Made by a program: the position numbers and the translations under genes | The notes under the pieces: model-generated | The model's database searches: none | Told to the model about the DNA's origin: nothing | Seen by the model: only the letters and a program-made list of their open reading frames with translations | Shown here: piece after piece, positions 55,955-64,000 of the stretch | How positions within the stretch are numbered: position 1 is the stretch's first letter | Layout of the letters: each line of letters begins with the position of its first letter | Assembly: GCA_029260795.1 (NCBI GenBank) | Contig: JAJDCO010000128.1 | Location: 1 to 64,000, forward strand | DNA: 64,000 bases | Source of the DNA: Planctomycetota bacterium | Lineage (GTDB): Bacteria; Planctomycetota; OFTM77 | Reading direction: 5' to 3'

Positions 55955-56910
55955 CGGTAGCTCGCCTCCCGCGCACTCTCACCGACCAGATTGACGAAGA
56001 CCTCGTGCAAGCTCGGATCCGAGTGATCGAATCGCCGAAGCCGGATGCCGTTGTCGAAGCAGGATTGAAGGATCACGTCCGGATCCGCGTTGTCGGCAAT
56101 CTGCAGATCCCAGTGGGGACCGCCGATCTGCTCCGCTCCGAGGGGAACCCCCTCCAGGTCGACCGCCGTCACGGCCACGACCTCCGGGAGAGAGCGCAAG
56201 GGACCGATGTCGCTGTCGGTCTCGAGTCGCACTCGACGAGGAATGGTACGTTTCGCCTCCGAGATGCTCCCGTCGAAGATCTTCTCGCCGCGGGCGATCA
56301 AGAGAATGCTATTGCAGATGCGCTCGGCGTGCTGCATGACGTGCGTCGAGAAGAGGATCGTCTTCCCGCGCGCCGCCATGTCGCGAATCACCTCTTCCAT
56401 GACCTGCTGGTTCACCGGATCGAGACCCGAGAACGGCTCGTCGAGGATGACGAGGTCGGGGTCGTGGGCGATGGCGGCCAGGACCTGAACCTTCTGCCCC
56501 ATGCCCTTCGACAAGGCCTCGGTCTTCTTATCGGAGAAGTCCTTCAGACCGTACTTCTCGAGAAGCTCGTAGGCGCGCTTCTTCGCCTCCTTGCGACTCA
56601 GACCCTTCAGCGTGGCGAAGTAGGCGATGATCGACCACGCCTTCATCTTCTTGTACAGGCCCTTCTCTTCGGGCAGGTACCCGATCCGGTCGCGGACCTC
56701 CAAGGCCGAGGAATGCCCGAACACCGAGATCGTGCCCGAGGTCGGCTGGATGATCTCGAGGATCATCCGAATCGCCGTGGTCTTGCCCGCTCCATTGGGA
56801 CCCAGGAAGCCGTAGATCGCGCCCTCGGGAATGCTCAGGTCCAGCTCTTTCACGGCAGTGAACTCGCCGTACATCTTCTTGACCTGACGGAGCTCCAGTA
56901 CGCTCGTCAC
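55951..56910 (-). CDS. ABC transporter ATP-binding protein (NatA-like)
   Basis: A 319-residue ATPase. Walker A GPNGAGKT is near 38-45, the signature LSKGMGQKVQ near 138, Walker B LVILDEPFSGLDP near 158, and the H-loop FSTHVMQH near 190. The C-terminal 100 residues form the accessory domain often seen in NatA/CcmA relatives. Its stop overlaps the permease start by 4 bases (ATGA), so the two subunits are translationally coupled. Start MTSVLELRQV is preceded by GAGAGGG. Confidence 0.94.
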   Translation of the reverse strand: MTSVLELRQVKKMYGEFTAVKELDLSIPEGAIYGFLGPNGAGKTTAIRMILEIIQPTSGTISVFGHSSALEVRDRIGYLPEEKGLYKKMKAWSIIAYFATLKGLSRKEAKKRAYELLEKYGLKDFSDKKTEALSKGMGQKVQVLAAIAHDPDLVILDEPFSGLDPVNQQVMEEVIRDMAARGKTILFSTHVMQHAERICNSILLIARGEKIFDGSISEAKRTIPRRVRLETDSDIGPLRSLPEVVAVTAVDLEGVPLGAEQIGGPHWDLQIADNADPDVILQSCFDNGIRLRRFDHSDPSLHEVFVNLVGESAREASYR

Positions 56911-57030
56911 TCTCTACCCTCTCTCTCGAATTCGTCGGTCCTGATCGGCTTGCGGCCCCGAAGCACGAATTGACGGGCACCACCGAATACCGGCGGCAAG
57001 TCAACTCGATTCGTGCCGCTCGTGCCACCT

Positions 57031-57771
57031 CTACTTTCCGACCCCCGGTTTCTTTCCTGGCCGCATTCGACGACGCGCCAACACCGGGATCGCGGCCCGT
57101 TTCTCGTCCTCCAGATGCTCCCACAAGATGCCGTCCGGTCGAGCAAACGCACGCCGACAGCGGATCAATCGCTCCGGCGTCGCAATCAAGTCCACCGACT
57201 GGTCGTGCGGCTCCATCGGGATCGTCCCCGCTCGAACCAGCTGACACTCGTGCACCAGCGTCACGACCGGTGTCTCCGCCTCGACCTTACCTGCTTCCCG
57301 CAGCAGCGCGAACTCGAGGTCGCTGTATCCACCGCCCTTGCCGAGTCGCGCTCCTCGGCGATCGACTCCCACGCAACCCGTCACGACCAGATCGATCGGC
57401 GCGACCTCGTCGAGAGTCACCGGTCTTCCCAGCTCGGCCGCACCCTGGATCGACGACGCCTTCCAAAGGGATCCTCTCGGCAGCCACTCCGGGTCGAGCT
57501 CCCAGAACGGGTGCTCATCGGCCAGCCGAGGAACGGCGACGTACACCCGCTTACCAGCTTCCAAAGCGGCTCGCCGGAGAGACCGCTGAGGGGAGTCCGG
57601 GTTGCACTTCAGAGTGCGCGCCGCGCCGAACTCGCGAGTGCGTACCAGGCGCTCGGCAGCGCGCTCGGCTCCGACGAAGTTGGGGATGCGCCCGACGATG
57701 CCGGGAAAGCGACCCGCGCCGGCCTCCCGTAGCCGGTCCCAGCAACGCTTTCTCAAAGTGCTCTTGTCCAT
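57031..57771 (-). CDS. 5-formyltetrahydrofolate cyclo-ligase-like protein (MTHFSD-type)
   Basis: A 246-residue cytoplasmic protein of the cyclo-ligase fold. Landmarks: KSTLRKRCWDRL near the N-terminus, VDLVVTGCVGVDRRGARLGKGGGYSDLEFALL (the conserved GKGGGYSD ATP/folate motif) near 130-155, and TLVHECQLV near 172. The GYSDLE rather than GYYDR form places it with the MTHFSD-like branch, whose activity on folate is less certain than for the short enzyme. The gene is divergent from the second BlaI/M56 operon, and the BlaI operator lies in its own promoter region, so it might share that control. Confidence 0.85.
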   Translation of the reverse strand: MDKSTLRKRCWDRLREAGAGRFPGIVGRIPNFVGAERAAERLVRTREFGAARTLKCNPDSPQRSLRRAALEAGKRVYVAVPRLADEHPFWELDPEWLPRGSLWKASSIQGAAELGRPVTLDEVAPIDLVVTGCVGVDRRGARLGKGGGYSDLEFALLREAGKVEAETPVVTLVHECQLVRAGTIPMEPHDQSVDLIATPERLIRCRRAFARPDGILWEHLEDEKRAAIPVLARRRMRPGKKPGVGK

Positions 57772-57833
57772 CGCCTCGAGTCCCGGCCAGCCACGGGATG
57801 ACCCGGAAAAAAGAGTCGAGCCAGCGCTTGCGA

Positions 57834-57876
57834 TTACCTACAGCTGTCGGCAACATATACCGACAGTTGTAGGTAA
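57834..57876 (+). promoter_or_regulatory. Large BlaI-type operator: 17-base arms
   Basis: TTACCTACAGCTGTCGG (57834-57850) and CCGACAGTTGTAGGTAA (57860-57876) match at 16 of 17 positions around a 9-base spacer. Each arm is itself a near-palindrome containing TACA-GCTGT or ACAGT-TGTA, the TACA/TGTA word of known BlaI/MecI boxes, so two repressor dimers could bind side by side. It ends 6 bases before the BlaI start codon, and lies 62-105 bases upstream of the divergent cyclo-ligase gene. BlaI as the binder is inferred from position. Confidence 0.85.
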
Positions 57877-57882
57877 AAAGAG

Positions 57883-58293
57883 ATGGCCATGGTTCCTTCC
57901 CAGAGACCGACCGCCTCGCTCACCGAGACCCAGCTCGAGATCCTCGATCTCGTCTGGTCCAACCCGGGCTGCACGATCTCGTTTCTTTGGAAGCAGCTTC
58001 AAGAGCGTCGGACGGTCGCCCGCAACACGATTCTCACCCAAGTGGGCCGGCTCGAGCAGTACGGCTGGCTCGAGCGGGAGCGCGTGGGTCGGTCCGACAC
58101 CTACCGCTGCACGGTACCGCGGCGTCGCGCCCAGAGCGAGCGGCTGGCCGGGCTGGTGGACGGGTTGTTCGAAGGCTCGCCGGCCCAGCTCGTCCAAACG
58201 CTGCTGGGCTCCCGCTCAGTCGGCGCCCAGGAGCTTGCTCGAGTGCGCGCCCTGGTCGAAGATGCGGAGCGGCGACTGAAGGAGAATGAGTGA
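57883..58293 (+). CDS. BlaI/MecI-family repressor
   Basis: A 136-residue repressor. The winged helix covers residues 13-85 (LTETQLEILDLVWSNPG, SFLWKQLQ, ARNTILTQVGRLEQYGWLER); the tail is helical (LAGLVDGLFEGSPAQLVQTLL). It regulates the M56/GATase1-like fusion encoded next, with which it overlaps by 4 bases (ATGA). A start two codons later (MVPSQ) is also possible. AAAAAGAG lies just upstream. The operator with 17-base arms sits immediately before the gene. Confidence 0.93.
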   Translation: MAMVPSQRPTASLTETQLEILDLVWSNPGCTISFLWKQLQERRTVARNTILTQVGRLEQYGWLERERVGRSDTYRCTVPRRRAQSERLAGLVDGLFEGSPAQLVQTLLGSRSVGAQELARVRALVEDAERRLKENE

Positions 58294-60254
58294 TGATGAC
58301 TCTCGAACGACTCGCCTTCGATCTCCTGATCCAGTCGACGCTGGTCGGCCTGGTCATCTTCCTGCTCGCTCGGGCACTTCCGCTCCGACGAGCGGCTCGC
58401 AGGCGCTGCTTGCTCTTGACCGGGCTCGTATCGTTCGCCCTTCTCCCGCTGCTCGCCGCGCTCCCGGACGCGTGGCGCATTCGTTGGACCGCCCCGACGC
58501 CGTGGCTCCAGCGCGGCGTTCTGGAGAGCCCTTCGGAATCGACGAGCACGGCGAGGACGTTCGTCGTCGACACCGCTCGAGGGCCGCGCGAGGAGAGGCC
58601 GACTGCTCGATCGACGATGGCGTCTTCACAGGATGTCGGGCCAGCTTTGGCCAAGACCGAATCGACGTCTCCCGCGGCCGTGCCGGTAGTGGCCGACTCC
58701 TTCACCTCGTTTACGGAGGTGCTGACGGTCGTCTGGATCTTGGGCAGCAGTTGGCTGCTGCTCCGCCTCGGCGCCGAAGCGCTCGCCTTGCGACGGCTGC
58801 AGGGAAGCGGCGATCCGGCGAGCGCTGAGGAGAGGGCCGCGCTCGCACGGGCGGCACGAAGCCTGGGTGTCCTGCGTCTTCCCGAGCTGCGGACGAGCGA
58901 GACGATCTCGCAGCCGATGGTGCTCGACATTCGACGCCCAATGATTCTCATCCCCACCGATCTGGCCGACGAGCTCCCAGCCGAAGGACTGCAGGACATC
59001 CTCGTCCACGAGCTGGCGCACCTTCGCCGCGGAGACCTCCTGACGGGTTGGCTTCAACGCCTCGTGTCCGCGATCTTGTGGCCGCAGCCGTTCGTGCATT
59101 GGCTCTCGCGAGAGATCGAGATCGCCCGCGAGGTCGTCTGCGACGACGACGTGATCCGGACCGGTGGCTCGCCGAGCCGCTACGCCCGAGCCTTGTTGAC
59201 GGTGGCCGAGCGCTTGCGCGGACCCCGGCTCTCCTCGCTGGTCGCGCTCGCGCTTCGTGGCGCCGGAGACCTCGAGCGCCGGACGCAATTGACGCTCGAC
59301 CCGGCCCGCGAGCGGCCGGAGCGCGTTGATCGCCGGGCTCGCCTGCTGGTCGGCTTCCCGTTGGTGCTGGCGGTCGGGCTCAGCTCGCTCTTCTGCAGCC
59401 GTCCTGATGAACCGCGATCCTCGGCCGAGAATGTCGGTGTTTTCAGAACCGAGAAGCGCGCGGAGACGGACGACGGTCTTCCGAAGCTGATGGAGACAGT
59501 CCGCCGGCGAGCGCTCTTCGTACAGCACGCGCCGGGTTGGGAGTACCGCTACCTCAAGAACCTCTTGCTGAGAGACTTCACTTGGGAGCATCCGGCCGGG
59601 ACGAAGAACGTGCTGTCGCTGCAGACGTGGCTGACGTCGGCCGACATCGGCTGGTCGCACGAGCACAGCGAAGACCTCGCGCCCCTGACCGATCTCCCCG
59701 AGGACTTGTCTTCTTTCGACCTGATCATTCTGGGAGACGTCGACGTTCCGACGCTGGGGTGGGAGTGGGAGAACGGTCTCGAGACGGTCGTCCGCTGGGT
59801 GCAATCGGGCGGCTCGCTGCTCATCCTCCCGGGTGCCCGCGACGGCCTCGCCGTCTACTCCGAAACTCCTCTCGCCCGCGCGCTGCCCATCGACCCGCTC
59901 GAGCGTCTGCCAGAGGACGGCACGCCGATCGAGGCCGCTCGCTGGACCGATGCAGGGCGAAAGAGCTCCTTGTATCCCGTCTGGGAACCGGAGGAAGACC
60001 GCTCGGTGCTGAAGACCTCCGACCTGGCTCGAGCGCCGACCGGCGTGGCAGGAAGACAGGCCGAGGTCCTCATCACCCAGAAGGTCCGCCCGGGCGACTC
60101 CCCCGAGCATGCGATCGTTGCGAGACGCCGCTGTGGAGGCGGCTCGATCGCCGTGATTGGTTTGGCCGAGACCTGGCGCCTGCGACACCCCAAGTCCCCG
60201 ATCCGCCACGACGACTTCTGGCACGCGACCATCGCCTGGGCGATGGGCGACTGA
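58290..60254 (+). CDS. M56 metallopeptidase fused to a GATase1-like domain
   Basis: A 654-residue membrane protein. Membrane segments near 12-30, 39-58, 143-163 and 351-369. The zinc motif is HELAH at 240-244, with third-ligand candidate Glu281 in AREVVCDDDV. The region outside after residue 375 is not a penicillin-binding sensor. Instead, residues 405-654 resemble the GATase1-like domains found in planctomycete VWA/GATase membrane proteins: ALFVQHAPGWEYRYLKNLLLRDF, SFDLIILGDVD, WVQSGGSLLILPGARD, TPLARALPI. No catalytic Cys of glutamine amidotransferases is visible at the GATase nucleophile elbow, so it is likely a ligand-binding sensor. It overlaps the BlaI gene by 4 bases. Confidence 0.88.
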   Translation: MMMTLERLAFDLLIQSTLVGLVIFLLARALPLRRAARRRCLLLTGLVSFALLPLLAALPDAWRIRWTAPTPWLQRGVLESPSESTSTARTFVVDTARGPREERPTARSTMASSQDVGPALAKTESTSPAAVPVVADSFTSFTEVLTVVWILGSSWLLLRLGAEALALRRLQGSGDPASAEERAALARAARSLGVLRLPELRTSETISQPMVLDIRRPMILIPTDLADELPAEGLQDILVHELAHLRRGDLLTGWLQRLVSAILWPQPFVHWLSREIEIAREVVCDDDVIRTGGSPSRYARALLTVAERLRGPRLSSLVALALRGAGDLERRTQLTLDPARERPERVDRRARLLVGFPLVLAVGLSSLFCSRPDEPRSSAENVGVFRTEKRAETDDGLPKLMETVRRRALFVQHAPGWEYRYLKNLLLRDFTWEHPAGTKNVLSLQTWLTSADIGWSHEHSEDLAPLTDLPEDLSSFDLIILGDVDVPTLGWEWENGLETVVRWVQSGGSLLILPGARDGLAVYSETPLARALPIDPLERLPEDGTPIEAARWTDAGRKSSLYPVWEPEEDRSVLKTSDLARAPTGVAGRQAEVLITQKVRPGDSPEHAIVARRRCGGGSIAVIGLAETWRLRHPKSPIRHDDFWHATIAWAMGD

Positions 60255-60501
60255 CAAGCGACGATCGAGACCCGAAGAACGCAGCGAAGCCGCTTGACGG
60301 CATTCGTCACGTCACCCACGCGCCGAGTCGTGCGCCTCGAGGGGCCGTCCAGTCATCGAGGGACATCGGTGAGTCCGCGGTGCGAGAGCGCGCCGCCCTT
60401 CCGGACGCGAGCGGTTTCTGGTTTCGCGACGCGGCCTCCCTTAGTCTCGCTAGCGGCCGAAATGCCGGTATTCGACTTCAAGCGCGAAACGGGGTGCTCT
60501 C

Positions 60502-61698
60502 ATGTTGATGATTCTGACCCTCATTCTGACGTCGCTGACCGAGACGTCGACGATGTCCGAGCTTCAATTGAAGCTCACGTCGGGGCCGGTCGCACGCGAC
60601 TACAGCCCGGTTCGCGTCGTCGTCCCTCGCGAGATGTTGAAGGACGTTGCGCCGAATGGCCCCTGGTTCCTCGAGAGTGATCATGGGGTCCGTGAAGCTC
60701 AGGTCCTGTCGATGCCCGGTAGCGCACAGGTCGAGATCGTGTGGATCGAGACGGCGCTGCCCGCCAATGCCTCGCGTCAGTACACGCTCCGTTCGAGCAA
60801 GACAATCCACCCGACTCGCTTCCGCTTCGCCGAAGGACCCGGCTACCGATCTCTGCTCCATGGTGATCGACCCATCTATCGGCATGAGATCCGCTTCGAC
60901 CCGGCTGATCTCGAAACGACCAAGAAGACCTATCAGCATCTGTTCGGCATGAACGGTGAAGGCTTCATCACAAAGGGCGCCGGCGGCCAGCATCCGCATC
61001 ATCGAGGCGTGTTCGCCGGCTGGACGACCAAGGTCGGAGACCAGGCCTCCAACTTCTGGGTCTGCAACAACGGCGCCACGATCCGGCATCGTGAGGCACC
61101 GGCCGACGCTCGAAGCGCCGGTCCCGTCGTCGCCCGCGACGTCAGCCTCGAAGACTGGGTCGATGCCCAGGGTGAAACGGTCGTCCGAGAGCGCCGTGTG
61201 ACTGAGACCTGGAGGCCGGAGAGCGGACAACGCCTGCTCGACTTCAGCCTGACGCTCGAAGCTGCCGGCGGCCAGCCCGTGCTCCTCACGGGCGACCCCC
61301 ATCACGGTGGCTTCCAGGTCCGCGCCGTGCAGTCGATCGCCGAAGGAGGAGGCTCCGCCAAGTACCTCCGCCCCACCTCGGCGGCCGGTGGCAAGAACGA
61401 CATCTGGAGCGACTGCCCTTGGGTGGCAATGGACATCGAGGTACGAGGACACGGCTACCGCATCCTGCACCTCGATCACGCCCAGAACCCGCGACCCATG
61501 GTCTACTCGACGCGACCTTACGGGCGCTTCGGGTCCTACTTCGAAACGACCCTCGAGCCGGGCCGCCCGGTGGTCTTGCAGTACAGGCTCCTGCTCGTCG
61601 ATCACGCCACGGGGCCACGGCTCGAAGCCGCGCAGCTCGAAGCTCGTCATCGCGACTATCAGGATCCGGTGACCGTCGAGATTCTCGGATCCCGCTGA
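60502..61698 (+). CDS. DUF6807 (PmoA-like) protein
   Basis: A 398-residue secreted protein with a short N-terminal hydrophobic stretch (MLMILTLILTSL). The body matches the PmoA/DUF6807 family by SLLHGDRPIYRHEIRF, KGAGGQHPHHRGVFAGW near 170-185 (histidine-rich conserved motif), DPHHGGFQVRAVQ near 272 and SYFETTLEPGRPVVLQYRLLLVD near 355. Despite the PmoA name, most members are not methane monooxygenase subunits; they look like periplasmic proteins of unknown, probably sugar-related, function. Start at ATG 60502 is weakly supported by GGGTG; the next Met is two codons later. Confidence 0.88.
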   Translation: MLMILTLILTSLTETSTMSELQLKLTSGPVARDYSPVRVVVPREMLKDVAPNGPWFLESDHGVREAQVLSMPGSAQVEIVWIETALPANASRQYTLRSSKTIHPTRFRFAEGPGYRSLLHGDRPIYRHEIRFDPADLETTKKTYQHLFGMNGEGFITKGAGGQHPHHRGVFAGWTTKVGDQASNFWVCNNGATIRHREAPADARSAGPVVARDVSLEDWVDAQGETVVRERRVTETWRPESGQRLLDFSLTLEAAGGQPVLLTGDPHHGGFQVRAVQSIAEGGGSAKYLRPTSAAGGKNDIWSDCPWVAMDIEVRGHGYRILHLDHAQNPRPMVYSTRPYGRFGSYFETTLEPGRPVVLQYRLLLVDHATGPRLEAAQLEARHRDYQDPVTVEILGSR

Positions 61699-61699
61699 C

Positions 61700-62599
61700 T
61701 CAGCGTGCCACGAAGGGCAACGTCCGGCTCGGCTGCTTGCCGAAGCCCCGCAGCTCCAGACGATCTGGCCAGACGTCCACGATCCCGAAGGCGTTCTTCT
61801 CAGGCGCCTCGACCATTCCATGCACCGTGACGTAGTGGATGCCTTCCCGTACGGCGTATCCGCCGGCGTGGTCGTGCCCACAGAAGACGGCCGCCACCAC
61901 GCCCGACGCCTCGAGCCGCGCCACGACCTCCGCATGGTTCCACAAGAGGTGCCATTCGCTGCTGGCCTCCGTCAACAGCGTCAGGTGGCTGAACACCACG
62001 ACCCGCTCGCCGCGACCGCGCGCTCCGGCCAGGACGCCTTCGAGCCAGGCGAGCTGCCGGGCCGATGCGCCGCCGTTCCAGGTCTGGGCGTTCTTTGCTC
62101 CGGTCTCGCGGAGCTCGGCCAGTCGCGTCTGGGCCTCTTCGACGCGCGGATGATCCGCCGGCCAACCGCCACTCAAGCTGACCTCGACCGAGTCGAGCAC
62201 GACGAATCGCCAGCGCCCGACGCGGAAGTCGTAGTCGCCTGAGGTAAGCCCGAGTCGACGGAGCACCTCGGCGCGATCGCCGGCCGGATGAGGTCCGAAC
62301 TCGTGATTGCCGACCACATGACGGAGCGGAAACCGCAGCGGCTGCCAGGCGGTGAGCACACGTCCGAGGTTGTCGTCTCCGGGCACGTCGATGAGATCCC
62401 CGAGCTGGACGACGAAGTCGAGCTCGTGCCGATTGAGCTCCGTCACGCAGGACTCGAGGCGACCGAGCGACGTCCGATAGTGACGCGCTCCCGCGGTGTC
62501 CTTGTCGGCGTACTGGACATCCGCGACGACACCGAACCGAAGCTCGGGCTCGTCCAGCGCTCCCAGCGAGAGCCCGATCCAGCAGGCGATCCACAACAT
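61700..62599 (-). CDS. Exported calcineurin-like metallophosphoesterase
   Basis: A 299-residue phosphoesterase with a signal peptide (MLWIACWIGLSLGALDE). The metal-binding motifs are DVQYADKD (D-x-x), QLGDLID (GDLID), VVGNHEFG (GNHE), and VFCGHDHAGGY (GHxH variant). The order and the ADVQYAD word fit the ADP-ribose/CDP-alcohol-type phosphohydrolases. It acts outside the cytoplasm on phosphoesters. The start at the second of two candidate Met residues is preferred, since GGAG stands 6 bases before it. Convergent with the DUF6807 gene: only one base separates their stop codons. Confidence 0.9.
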   Translation of the reverse strand: MLWIACWIGLSLGALDEPELRFGVVADVQYADKDTAGARHYRTSLGRLESCVTELNRHELDFVVQLGDLIDVPGDDNLGRVLTAWQPLRFPLRHVVGNHEFGPHPAGDRAEVLRRLGLTSGDYDFRVGRWRFVVLDSVEVSLSGGWPADHPRVEEAQTRLAELRETGAKNAQTWNGGASARQLAWLEGVLAGARGRGERVVVFSHLTLLTEASSEWHLLWNHAEVVARLEASGVVAAVFCGHDHAGGYAVREGIHYVTVHGMVEAPEKNAFGIVDVWPDRLELRGFGKQPSRTLPFVAR

Positions 62600-62998
62600 G
62601 ATCCGCTCCATGACCTCGACGTTGGATCCTCGACAGACAGGCCATCTTCCTCGCTGAGCTCGGGACTGACAACGACCGGCCCCCGACACGATCGAGAAAC
62701 TCTTCCAGAATCCGTGCAACGCACACGACGGGCTTCTCGCTCACTGGGGCGAGGCCTCCTCGGCATCCCGATCTGTCCCATCCGGCGTTCAGCTCGGGAG
62801 CGAGTCGACCCATTCGGGAGGTGCTCCACCCATCGAGCGTCCAATCGGGCCAAACCCAGCTTCATCATGACGTTGGAAGCCGGCAGGAGTTGCGATAAGG
62901 TGGAGGGCCCTGCCCGCCGTCGGCGAGCCCTGCCTCCGGCCGAGATCGGCTCGGCTGAACACTCCTTTCCCGTTCCCGCACATGAAGTCGCGACTGCC
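62600..62998. other. Divergent intergenic region, no gene seen
   Basis: About 400 bases between the metallophosphoesterase and the kinase. No frame has a recognisable protein or typical codon use. A six-codon frame (MKSRLP, 62982-63002) overlaps the kinase start as ATGA but has no strong ribosome site and may be chance. Promoters for both flanking genes should lie here. Confidence 0.5.
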
Positions 62999-64000
62999 AT
63001 GAGCCCGAAAGACGATCGACCCGAGCCTCGCGAGGAAGAGCAGACCCATTTGGACGCGTCGAGCGACGAGTCGCTCGACCAAACGCTCCGCCTCGACGGC
63101 TCCGATCCGAGCCAGGTGCCGGCGGCTCCCGTGCCGAGCCCGTCGCCCGAATCCTCGAGCGAGGACGTCGACGACGAGATGGAACGGACGCTGATCGAAG
63201 GTGGCGGGGCGAGTGCCTCCGACGGCGAGCTCGAAGCCGCGACGCGCCTCGAACAGACGGTTCCTCATGAGCGGAGCGAGGATGAAGACGAGGCGGCAAC
63301 TCTCGCCGAGAAGCCGTCAGACGACGGCGCCGAGGACGGCGAGGACGCGACTCTGATCGAAGGTCGCGCCGCCGACGCGTTCGACACGAATCTCGAGCGC
63401 GCGACGAATGTCGACCGCGATCTCGACACGGGCGAGACCGAGCGAGGGACGGTCGTCGGCGATGCGACGGCGGCCACGGTGCCGGGGCAGACCGCTCGTC
63501 GCCGACACCGCGACGAAGATCTGGTGGGAACGACGCTCGGTGGCTGCGAGCTGTCCTCGCTACTCGGCAAGGGAGCGATGGGTGCCGTCTACAAGGCGGA
63601 GCAGCTCAGCTTGCAGCGTACGGTCGCGGTGAAGACGATTCGACCGGAGTACTGCGAGGAGGAGAACTTCCTCAAGCGCTTCCGGCAGGAAGCGTTGGTG
63701 GTCGGTCGCTTCAACACGCCGTATGTCGTGCAGATCTACGACGTCGGGCTGGAGGAAGGCTTCCACTACATCCTGATGGAGTACGTGGCGGCCGGTAGCT
63801 TGCTCGATCGGCTGAAGCGTCTTCCCGATAACCGCCTCGACGTCCCGTCGGCGCTCCGTTGGATTCGGCAGACGGCCGAAGGCCTGCTCGAGGCCGAGCG
63901 CCTCAGTGTCGTCCATCGCGACATCAAGCCCGCCAACCTCCTGATCGACGACAACGATCGCGTCAAGATCGCCGACTTCGGCGTCGCCAAGAGCCTCGAG
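62999..64000 (+). CDS. Ser/Thr protein kinase, N-terminal part (cut by window end)
   Basis: The first 334 residues are visible and the frame is open at the edge. Residues 1-178 are acidic, low-complexity and probably disordered, with a recurring threonine word: TLIEGG, TLAEK, TLIEGR, TVVGD, also THLD and TLRLD. The kinase domain begins near 185 (GCELSSLLGKGAMGAVYKAEQ), with Lys in AVKTIRPE, HRDIKPANL (catalytic loop) and DFGVAKS, so it has all catalytic residues and the normal DFG, unlike the DLG of the kinase at 1933. The threonine words could be phosphorylation sites, as in FHA-recruiting motifs (inference). The C-terminal half, with any sensor or membrane segment, lies outside the window. 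Confidence 0.92.
   Translation, partial: MSPKDDRPEPREEEQTHLDASSDESLDQTLRLDGSDPSQVPAAPVPSPSPESSSEDVDDEMERTLIEGGGASASDGELEAATRLEQTVPHERSEDEDEAATLAEKPSDDGAEDGEDATLIEGRAADAFDTNLERATNVDRDLDTGETERGTVVGDATAATVPGQTARRRHRDEDLVGTTLGGCELSSLLGKGAMGAVYKAEQLSLQRTVAVKTIRPEYCEEENFLKRFRQEALVVGRFNTPYVVQIYDVGLEEGFHYILMEYVAAGSLLDRLKRLPDNRLDVPSALRWIRQTAEGLLEAERLSVVHRDIKPANLLIDDNDRVKIADFGVAKSLE

Noticed and set aside
62982-63002. Six-codon frame overlapping the kinase start as a regulatory upstream ORF
   Set aside because: No clear ribosome site and no support from conservation; such short overlaps are common by chance.

Overview
The window is a high-GC stretch from what is most likely a planctomycete (phylum Planctomycetota). 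The evidence is the gene families: a PSCyt1/DUF1549/DUF1553 protein followed by its DUF1501 partner, two Tat-exported Gfo/Idh/MocA oxidoreductases, an iduronate-2-sulfatase-like sulfatase, formylglycine-enzyme-like (FGE-like) domains including one fused to a Ser/Thr kinase, two ECF sigma factors, a DUF6807 (PmoA-like) protein, TPR plus ASPIC/UnbV proteins and several secreted beta-helix or beta-propeller proteins. No tRNA, rRNA, CRISPR array, transposase or integrase was seen, so this looks like chromosomal backbone that carries repeats and decayed genes.

Layout. 1-1.9 kb: a duplicated noncoding block, an FKBP-type isomerase and a GYD-domain protein. 1.9-5.7 kb (-): a 1242-residue HEPN-like/kinase/FGE-like fusion. 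6.1-7.6 kb: an autoregulated GntR (YtrA-type) regulator with its membrane partner. 7.7-12.6 kb: the DUF1549/DUF1553 and DUF1501 pair. 13.0-16.9 kb (-): an Lhr-type helicase. 17.1-21.1 kb: a hypothetical protein, an AstE/AspA-like deacylase, a damaged S41 peptidase/unknown-gene junction, an ECF sigma factor and a ROK protein. 21.3-24.8 kb (-): a BlaI/M56 pair in which M56 carries a very long charged helical tail. 25.1-27.9 kb: a TPR lipoprotein and a CRTAC1-like lipoprotein in an overlapping operon. 28.0-35.6 kb: secreted beta-helix protein, methyltransferase, NAL1-like cytoplasmic protease and a carboxypeptidase-regulatory-repeat protein. 35.9-41.2 kb (-): sulfatase, small secreted protein, an internally deleted Nramp pseudogene, cytochrome b562-like protein, Gfo/Idh and an FGE-like lipid- or periplasm-directed protein. 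41.3-45.0 kb: ApbE, Gfo/Idh and a PadR/membrane-protein pair. 45.2-49.4 kb: second ECF sigma factor, a frameshifted Cys-rich secreted protein, a repeat protein, a truncated serine hydrolase and a beta-propeller. 49.6-57.8 kb: two methyltransferases, an ALDH7-type dehydrogenase, an outer-membrane-type lipoprotein, a NatAB-like ABC exporter and a 5-formyl-THF cyclo-ligase-like protein. 57.8-60.3 kb: a second BlaI/M56 pair, where M56 is fused to a GATase1-like domain. 60.5-64.0 kb: DUF6807 protein, metallophosphoesterase and the first third of another Ser/Thr kinase, which runs off the window.

Common threads. Four regulator/membrane-effector pairs (GntR, two BlaI, PadR) share a 4-base stop/start overlap, and each has an inverted repeat in front of the regulator. 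The GntR and PadR promoters place the predicted transcription start on the start codon, so those transcripts should be leaderless. Intergenic DNA repeatedly carries a 16-base hairpin whose arms differ in sequence from copy to copy yet remain self-complementary, with a near-constant loop and 3-prime flank. Several genes are fragments (S41, Nramp, serine hydrolase, Cys-rich protein), which points to ongoing gene decay between the intact operons. The strongest candidates for something new are the M56/GATase1-like fusion with its BlaI operator, the HEPN-like/kinase/FGE-like fusion and the covarying hairpin family.
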